63,483 nt of DNA from Mycobacterium sp. E183. GTDB lineage: Bacteria; Actinomycetota; Actinomycetes; Mycobacteriales; Mycobacteriaceae. Made by a program: the position numbers and the translations under genes. Under the pieces are notes generated by a model. That model made no database searches and was not told where the DNA came from. It worked only from the letters and a program-made list of their open reading frames with translations. This document shows positions 63,401 through 63,483 of the stretch, piece by piece (position 1 is the stretch's first letter; every line of letters starts with the position of its first letter). The stretch spans positions 1-63,483 of the forward strand of contig NZ_LZJN01000084.1 in the NCBI RefSeq assembly GCF_001667735.1, read 5' to 3'.

Positions 63401-63483
63401 ATGACTTCGGCAACCGGGCGGTGTTGGCCGAGCCGTGGGTGCCGGTGTCGATTCCGGCGTTGTTCGGCGCGCAGGTGGTGCGT
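42451..63483 (+). CDS. Giant nonribosomal peptide synthetase, at least six modules, 3' end outside the window
   Basis: This single open frame of 7,011 codons has no stop in the window. It makes a peptide by thiotemplate assembly. Domain order: C-A-T-E, C-A(NMT)-T, C-A-T, C-A-T, C-A-T-E, C-A(start). All condensation and epimerase domains keep HHxxxDG; all carrier domains keep GG(D/E)S; adenylation cores read [11 protein letters not shown] or [11 protein letters not shown]. The first C is a starter-type, expected to load a fatty acyl chain. The early part parallels what I recall of M. avium paratuberculosis MAP1420 (lipopentapeptide; five modules, about 6,384 residues), but this protein already exceeds it and has a second epimerase. 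The start is GTG 42451. Release domain and end are not visible. Confidence 0.95.
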   Translation, partial: MERSDRALPLTRAQLDIWLAQQTGHFDVAWQLGVLVRIEGTIDRGLLEQAMRHVVGEAESLRARFFEADGQVFQRVIDDPDVDLVFDDVSGSADPEGEARERASAIQRTPMPLTGPMMNFYLFQTAPDEYYWFTCCHHIAIDGMGIALIGRRIAAVYSALASGTAVSPAFFGSVQDLVSGESEYAASADYLADEAYWNEHLPTGAEPDYRMTQFAGDRDPYAPSPPVQLDSSVLGAIKQLSKSLGVRRSSVLTAACALLVRGFRADNSDEVVLDFPVSRRLDPESKTHPGMLAGVVPLVLNASPLLTAAEFLKQVDTRSREALRHQRFPVHMLGGDGGFRGAPQASNRVVVNFVPARMTLSLAGVPATATYTTFGPVGHFGLFFLGFGDQQFLSTVGVGQPFSNFDVSDLASRLQRLLVAMAADPARSLSTVDVLDEAERSRLDVSGNRAVLSGPVPGPVSVPGLFAAQVARGPGAVAVCGGGVSVSYRELDAASNRLARYLVDRGVGPGSVVALLFSRSAEAIAAMLAVLKTGAAYLPIDPVSPDSRIGFLLADAKPVAALTTAELAGRLAGHGVAVIDVDDARLDELPDAALPEPDADGLAYLIYTSGTTGVPKGVGVSHHNVTALIGSLDAGLPAPGVWSHAHSLAFDVSVWEIFAPLLRGGRVVVVDDDTARAPEDLHAVLVAEGVSVLTQTPSAVAMLDPTGLDGVAVVLAGEACPPEVVDRWASGRVLVNAYGPTETTMCVAISAPLQAGSGVAPIGSPVPGAALFVLDAWLRPVPEGVVGELYVAGSGLATGYLGRAGLTGARFVACPFGAPGLRMYRTGDLACWGGDGQLRYLGRGDEQVKVRGYRIELGEIQAALSALDGVGQAVVIAREDRPGDKRLVGYITGAADPARLRAELSERLPAFMVPAAIVGLQALPLTANGKLDIRALPAPEYGADRYRAPQNPTEEILATVFADVLGLDRVGIDDSFFELGGDSILALQVVSRARAAGLTCRPRDVFVEQTVARLATVAGVADGDTAAADEGLGPVLATPIMRWLREIGGPIAEFNQTMVLQAPAGATEADVAGGLQAVLDRHAMLRLRVEGDGDDGWSLWVPDAGAVDATACLWSVDVLSDEALVETRSRLNPATGAMLSAVWAAPTRQLALVVHHLAIDGVSWRILLEDLNIAYAQGRGGQPAALPVGGTSYARWATLLREHARRPEVVDQAGAWKRIAATPSALPAVRPGDTYATAGHLSASLDVEDTRTLLGEAPAAFHTGVQDILLIAFGLACAEFLGPNLSARGPVGIDVEGHGRHEEVAPHVDLSRTIGWFTTKYPVSLTVGGPAWAQVRAGDPALGSVIKDAKEQLRAVPHPLTWGVLRYLNDDVELGGADPTIGFNYLGRLVAGTELSDGLWRLHPESLSLTAVAAAIPMPLAHTVELNAGTIDTDSGPQLHADWTWATSALTEGQIGRLSQLWFEALSGICAHVRAGGGGLTPSDIAPTRLSQSQIDELGRRYDLADVLPLTPLQQGLLFHSSTAHGDDDMYAVQLDFTLTGPLDPDRLHDAVRTVIHRHPHLAARFYERFDEPVQIIPANPVVAWRFVELDTDEQIERLCAAERAAVGDLADQPPFRVALIRTREDRHRLVLTNHHIVLDGWSLPILLREIFTSYYGERLPAAAPYRSFVTWLADRNLDAARDAWAQTLADFETPTLVGPKDRLGQGRRGTQSFRVPEETTRALTELARACHTTVSTVLQGAYALLLTSLTGRHDVVFGTPRSRVGQLEVAGAESMVGLLINTVPVRANITATTTTADLLRQLQDDHNDTLEHQHLALSDIHRATGHEQLFDTLFVYENYPIGDGMQLGPDGLAIAEFTNREYNHYPLTVEALPGRQLGLHVEFDADVFDTAGIEALVERFRRVLAAITSDPTRRLSSIDLLDRAERDLVLSRFSGAGVAAPVGVAPQLLAGAVAANPDAPAVVDGAGTLSYGELDEWSNRLARKLIETSVGPERAVGVAMDRGLELVVAWWAVVKAGGVHAPVDLDHPVERVATVLDAAGAVCVLACGADDVAGAGARPVVRIDELSGYSAEAIADTERLAPLTAANTAYVIFTSGSTGTPKGVAVSHAGLLGWAAAERDVHGLQPDTRLLMVASPTFDASVGEMVMAAGSGAALVVAPPGVYAGEPLTALLESQRVSAAFLTPTVLASLDPARLDGFDTLMVGGEAFSPELVAAWAPGRRMFNVYGPTECTIWLTSSAPLSAGGPIRIGAPIPGVSALVLDAWLNPAPVGVMGELYLIGPALAHGYVGRVELTAERFVANPFGAPGSRMYRTGDLARWTPEGTLDYLGRADTQIKLRGQRIELGEIENTLLACPQVTQAAVTVQDSATGTQLVAYVTLDHNTTADDDAENVQEWQHLYDDLYGADGESGFGMDFRGWNSSYTGDPIPLEEMVEWRAATVERIMALRPRRVLEIGAGSGLLLSQIAPQCDQYVATDFSAAAIENLARSLEQLQLPWRDRVQLLTQPAAVTDGLPRGSFDTVILNSVVQYFPNAGYLAGVIDAAMELLAPGGAVFIGDVRNHALQSAFQTGIALARTDAGAGDAAEIRQRVRHAMLGETELLLAPEFFTSWVGGHESAGGLDIRVKRGMADNELNRYRYDVTIHKAPAPLRSVAGAPVWAWAQCAGLDALHDRLTSERPAEVRVTDIPHVGVIADVRIESALAAGLPIPEALAQAGAITGATVAERLHRLGESAGYHVAVTWGTQPGTLSAVFTDSDVRLTDVYLPPARARQRTSYANDPHANTKIAAVRERISAWLPDYMVPSHIVALEEFPLTSSGKLDRKALPAPDYQDADRYRAPSNAVEEILVGIFGQVLGLERVGVDDSFFDLGGDSLSAMRLIAAVNASVNSDLGVRAVFDAPTVAELARLTGGEAARLEPLVAGERPELIPLSFAQSRLWFIDQFQGPSPIYNVAVALRLRGRVDADALGAALADVVDRHESLRTLFAVHDGTPHQVVLPAERARLGWNVVDARGWPEGRLREGTDAVAGYAFDLANEIPLHAELFTTADDDHVLVVVVHHIAADGWSIAPMARDLGVAYAARCAGQAPEWAPLSVQYVDYTLWQRAQFGDLDDSQSRIAAQLDFWQDALAGMPERLQLPTDRPYPPVADHRGARLAVDWPTEVQQQIRRVAREHNATSFMVIQAAFAALLSKISASDDVAVGFPIAGRRDPALDELVGFFVNTLVLRVDLAGDPTFAELLAQVRRRSLAAFEHQDVPFEFLVDRLNPTRSLAHHPLIQVLLGWENFPGYDSNPTATLALGDVRATPMPVETHTARMDLTFSLSDRWTEAGQHAGIGVTAEYRTDVFDADTVVTLIERLHRLLVAVTSDPGLRMSSVDLLDPGEHARLERWGNRAVLTEPATPVSVPELFAAQAARTPDAVAVVCDGRSMTYRELDEAANRLAHLLIGCGAGPGERVALLFSRSAEAIVAILAALKSGAAYLPIDPALPAARMEFMLTDAAPIAVVTTAALTERLHGFDLAVVDVGDPALDSQPGTAPPAPAPDDLAHIIYTSGTTGVPKGVAVTQYNVAQLFDSLRIGIEMSRGQVWTQFHSYAFDFSVWEIWGALLHGGRLVVVPESVARSPQEFHALLVAEGVTVLTQTPSAVGMLPTDGLDATALVIGAEPCPPELVDRWAPGRVMVNVYGPTETTMWACKSAPLAAGSGFPPIGAPVTRAAFFVLDEWLQPVPPGVVGELYLAGDGVGVGYWRRSGLTASRFMACPFGAPGTRMYRTGDLVCWGPDGQLRYLGRADEQVKIRGYRIELGEIQSALSALDGVEQAVVVPREDRGDKRLVGYVTGTVDAGNARAALAERLPAYMVPAAVVVLPALPMTVNGKLDTRALPAPDYQDAGNYRAPSTAVEEILAGIYAEVLGVERVGVDDSFFDLGGDSLSTMRLIAAINSSLETELPVRAVFEAPTVAQLAPRIGETAGRLQPLVACDRPAVIPLSFAQSRLWFIQQLQGPSPIYNMAVALRLRGRLDAGALRAALDDVVNRHESLRTLFPARHGTPQQLVVPAEEADFGWEIVDATGSPAGEVDEAIAATTRHTFDLATETPLRAKLFALGEREHLLVIVVHHIAADGLSLTPLAADLSVAYAGRCAGEAPGWADLPVQYVDYTLWQRAQFGELDDSRSPIAAQLSYWRDGLAGMPERLQLPTDRPYPPVADQRGASVVVDWPSELQQQVRRVAREHNATTFMVVQAALAVLLSKVGAGSDIPIGFPIAGRRDRALDALVGFFVNTLVLRVDLAGDPTFAELLARVQARSLEAFEHQDVPFELLVERLNPARSLTHHPLVQVMLAWQNFAGHDDPAAGLALGDLDVTSVPVDTESARMDLVFSLAERFSETGEAAGIGGRVEFRTDVFDADTIETLIARLRRVLSAMTADPGRALSSVDVLDEAERSRLDAFGNRAALSGPVPGSVSVPGLFAAQVARAPGAVAVSGAGLSVTYRELDEASTRLARQLVAHGAGPGRIVALLFSRSAEAIAAMLAVLKTGAAYLPIDPSSPDTRIEFMLGDAAPVVAVSTADLAARFEGRGVPVVDVDDRRLDTVPDTALAEPDADGLAYVIYTSGTTGVPKGVGVTHRNVTQLIGSLDGGLPAPGVWSHAHSLAFDVSVWEIFAPLLRGGRLVVVPESVAGSPLDFHAVLRAHGVSVLTQTPSAVAMLDPAGLDDVAVVMAGEACPPEVVDRWAPGRVLVNAYGPTETTMCVAISTPLVAGSGVPPIGSPVPGAALFVLDGSLRPVPEGVVGELYVAGSGLATGYLGRPGLTASRFVACPFGGIATRMYRTGDLVRWNRDGQLQYFGRADEQVKIRGYRIELGEIQAALSALDGVGQAVVIAREDRPGDKRLVGYITGAADPAQLRARLSERLPAFMVPAAIVGLQALPLTANGKLDTRALPAPEYTAGHYRAPQNPTEEILATIFADVLGLDRVGIDDSFFELGGESISAMGLVAAINSNLGAGVPVRVVFEAPTVAQLALRIDEGTNGLEPLVAAERPAVIPLSFAQNRLWFLDQLQGPSPVYNMAAALRLSGRLDADALGAALADVVARHESLRTLIAAPEGTPQQLVTPVEKAGFGWSVVDAGAWSAGQLDEAIGATARYTFDLATEIPLRAELFRIDDDEHVLVAVVHHIAADGMSIAPLVRDLGVAYASRCAGHAPGWAPLAVQYVDYTLWQRAQLGDLDDRTSPIAAQLAYWEGALAGMPDRLPLPTDRPYPLVADQRGATVEVDWPAELQRRVGELARQHNATSFMVVQAALAVLLAKTTASSDVAVGFPIAGRRDPALDELVGFFVNTLVLRVDLTELGGDPTFADLLSQVRQRSLAAYEHQDVPFEVLVERLNPTRSLTHHPLVQVMLAWQNFAGQGGGPVAGLTLGDVEITPMPVDTQTARMDLTFSLAERWSEAGEPAGIGGTVEFRTDVFDADSVEALVGRLQRVLTAMTVDPTRSLSAVDLLDAAEHARLDQIGNRAALTGPPAAPVSIPQLFAAQLARTPEAVALVCDGRSMTYRELDAAAEGLARVLAGRGAGPGRFVALLFPRSSEAIVAILAVLKSGAAYLPIDPALPEARIGFVLSDAAPMAVLTTADLADRLVGHDVPVIDVGDLEGGAQPDPAPTAPGPEDFAYLIYTSGTTGVPKGVAVTHRNATQLLARMDAGLPRGGVWSQWHSLAFDVSVHEIFGALLHGGRLVVVPESVARAPEDLHALLVAERVGVLSQTPSAAAMLSPEGLESVTLVVAGEACPAELVDRWGADRTMINAYGPTEATVYAAVSEPLTAASAESGVVPIGSPVPGGALFVLDERLRPVPVGVVGELYVAGSGVACGYWQRAGLTASRFVACPFGGAGTRMYRTGDLVRWRADGQLDYLGRVDEQVKIRGYRIELGDVRAALAWLDGVEQAVVVAREDRPGDKRLVAYLTGQADPVEVRAALAERLPAYMIPAAVVAMPALPLTPNGKLDTRALPAPEYSDGEQYRAPGNAVEEILAGIYAQVLGLDRVGVDDSFFDLGGDSISSMQVVTRARAAGLICRTRDLFVEQTVARLARVAEVAEAGTGVIDEGVGPVAATPIMHWLRGVDGPVDQFNQTMLVQAPAAVGEADVLVVLQALLDRHGMLRLRLDDEWSPTVPEPGSVHARDCLQTVGELSDAALVEARSRLNPAGGAMLSALWVTTTNQLAVIVHHLAVDGVSWRILLEDLNIAWAQHRLGQPVALPSTGTSFARWAARLAERAGDPDILNHLGTWQRVAATPAALPAVRPDVDTFAAAGHLSVELDAETTGMLLGEVPAAFHAGVQDILLVAFALAVGEFLGDTRAPIGIDVEGHGRNEEIGRDIDLSHTVGWFTAKYPVALNVGGLSWAKVVAGDAALGAALKDGKEQLRALPDSLTYGLLRYLNADAALDGADPTIGFNYLGRQGGTAELSEEMWRPVPGSVTAAAAAIPMPLMHTLELNAATVDTESGAHLHANWTWAPSALDDGQVGRLSRLWFEALAGICAHVRSGGGGLTPSDVAPARLDQKQIDQLQRQHDVADVLPLTPVQQGLLFHANTVRSAGQDAGDLYAGQLDISVTGPLDPGRLRDAVRDVVRRHPNLVAHFVDRFGEPVQVIAAEPAPAWRYIELRDDVDEQIRRLCAAERAAVCDLANQPPFRVALIRTGIDRHHLVLTNHHIVLDGWSMPILLGDIFSAYYGQRLPAAAPYRSFVTWLAARDRDAARDAWAEVFAGFDTPTLVGRRDRLRPGEQGVRTLGLPADLTRAVGELARSCHTTVNTVLQAAYAQLLCWLTGQHDVTFGTTVSGRPAEIPGAESMVGLLINTVPVRANITPTTTAAGLLEQLQGAYNHTLDHQHLALNEIHRITGQDQLFDTLFAYENYPIDAAALSGNQELSITDIASRESTHYPLTIQAQPGHELRLRVEYDADVFDAQAIETLIERLRRVLVAMTTDPQRRLSATDALDADEHRRLDDFGNRAVLAEPWVPVSIPALFGAQVVR
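42466..46890 (+). other. NRPS module 1: starter C, A, T, E
   Basis: C is about 42466-43770 with HHIAIDG at 42859. A is about 43830-45280; its pocket residues, aligned by eye to GrsA, read D-V-W-T-V-A-A-M-C, close to aromatic (Phe-like) codes. The T serine is at 45397 (GGDS). E is about 45550-46890 with HHLAIDG at 45913. Predicted output is an N-acylated D-amino acid, probably D-Phe; the code match is inference. Confidence 0.85.
43732..45395 (+). repeat. Duplicated A-T segment, copy in module 1
   Basis: This segment matches 55720-57383 with no indel at a constant offset of 11,988 bp. Long stretches are identical in DNA, for example around the adenylation core and the 300 bp before the carrier serine. 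It indicates a recent module duplication or ongoing gene conversion. Confidence 0.8.
46960..51190 (+). other. NRPS module 2: C, A with inserted N-methyltransferase, T
   Basis: C (about 46960-48180) begins [15 protein letters not shown] and has HHIVLDG, the type that accepts a D-residue from an upstream E. A starts near 48290 with core [11 protein letters not shown]; pocket D-A-G-F-M-G-V-I-W. The A domain is split by an N-methyltransferase at about 49620-50400 (SAM motif VLEIGAGSG at 49804). T serine is at 51067. Predicted to add an N-methyl residue. The code has no confident amino-acid match. Confidence 0.85.
51226..54350 (+). other. NRPS module 3: C, A, T
   Basis: C is about 51226-52540 ([22 protein letters not shown] at 51622). 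A is about 52655-54110 with pocket D-F-W-T-V-G-V-M-W. T serine is at 54229 in GGDS. There is no E domain, so the residue should be L. By analogy with the MAP lipopentapeptide it might be Ile, which the code does not settle. Confidence 0.85.
54390..57510 (+). other. NRPS module 4: C, A, T
   Basis: C is about 54390-55700 (HHIAADG at 54784). A is about 55819-57270; its pocket D-V-W-T-V-A-A-M-C is identical to module 1, so it should activate the same amino acid. T has GGES with the serine at 57385. The A-T part is a near copy of that in module 1 at a constant offset of 11,988 bp. No E domain follows. Confidence 0.85.
55720..57383 (+). repeat. Duplicated A-T segment, copy in module 4
   Basis: This is the partner of 43732-45395. 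The two differ mostly in the first 400 bp and in a patch between the substrate-pocket parts (about 56430-56530). They are almost identical from about 57000 to 57383. Confidence 0.8.
57547..62030 (+). other. NRPS module 5: C, A, T, E
   Basis: C is about 57547-58870 (HHIAADG at 57940). A is about 58984-60440 with pocket D-V-H-S-V-A-A-V-Y. T serine is at 60565 (GGDS). An E domain follows (about 60720-62030; HHLAVDG at 61069), very like the module 1 E. The residue should therefore be D. A small residue such as Ala is possible by analogy only. Confidence 0.85.
62100..63483 (+). other. NRPS module 6: C and the first bases of A
   Basis: C is about 62100-63370 ([22 protein letters not shown] near 62515), of the same D-accepting type as module 2. 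From 63445 the frame enters an A domain ([12 protein letters not shown]) and leaves the window. The synthetase therefore has at least six modules. Confidence 0.9.

Noticed and set aside
43000..63483. Repeated segments as a CRISPR array or insertion sequences
   Set aside because: The repeats are kilobase-scale, coding and in frame; they are homologous NRPS modules with no terminal inverted repeats or transposase.
42451..63483. Glycopeptidolipid synthetase (mps/pst type)
   Set aside because: The known GPL core needs epimerases after the first three residues and a reductase end; here E follows only modules 1 and 5 and an N-methyltransferase is in module 2.

Overview
The window is GC-rich, slow-grower mycobacterial chromosome, most likely from the Mycobacterium avium complex. 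Its first 25 kb follows the M. tuberculosis order from Rv1687c to Rv1719 almost gene for gene: ABC ATPase, mpg, tyrS, lprJ, tlyA, nadK, recN, steA, mctB/steB, pyrG, NUDIX, xerD, parA-scpA-scpB, rluB, cmk, der, SDR, cyclase, iclR. An amt and a BASS transporter are added, and the Rv1704c-1707 block and fadB3 are missing. Rv numbers and comparisons with other species are from memory; no search was run.

Region 1 (1-25.3 kb) is housekeeping: tyrosyl-tRNA charging, 2'-O-methylation of rRNA (TlyA), NADP synthesis, DNA repair (Mpg, RecN), septum and outer-membrane functions (SteA/MctB), CTP synthesis, and the chromosome-segregation set XerD/ParA/ScpA/ScpB with Cmk and Der. Many genes overlap by 4 bp (ATGA or GTGA), so they form long operons. 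At the extreme left edge the ABC ATPase is broken by an inversion-like junction.

Region 2 (25.4-28.9 kb) is a small island. An intact tRNA-Pro(GGG) is followed 3.4 kb later by a 43-nt near-copy of its 3' half. Between the two lie a P450, a TetR regulator and an SDR, all on the minus strand. No integrase is visible.

Region 3 (29-41.5 kb) is accessory and stress-related: secreted DUF4189 protein, a dehalogenase-like hydrolase with an in-frame TAG, DUF2510 membrane protein, several very small genes, a cutinase, a PEP-mutase-family enzyme, a cyclic-nucleotide-binding protein with a probable ribbon-helix-helix tail, gabD2, two tandem GreA/GreB-like proteins, an Rv1733c-like membrane antigen, a PucR regulator and a GAP-family exporter.

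Region 4 (41.5 kb to the end) is a lipopeptide locus. A structured leader precedes mbtH (TTG start) and one giant NRPS gene that is still open after 7,011 codons. Readable domain order: C(starter)-A-T-E / C-A(N-methyltransferase)-T / C-A-T / C-A-T / C-A-T-E / C-A... The first modules match what I recall of the M. avium paratuberculosis lipopentapeptide synthetase (MAP1420). Here module 5 carries an epimerase and a sixth module follows, so the product should be longer than a pentapeptide. The divergent GAP protein is a plausible partner for surface export. This locus is the most interesting part of the window.
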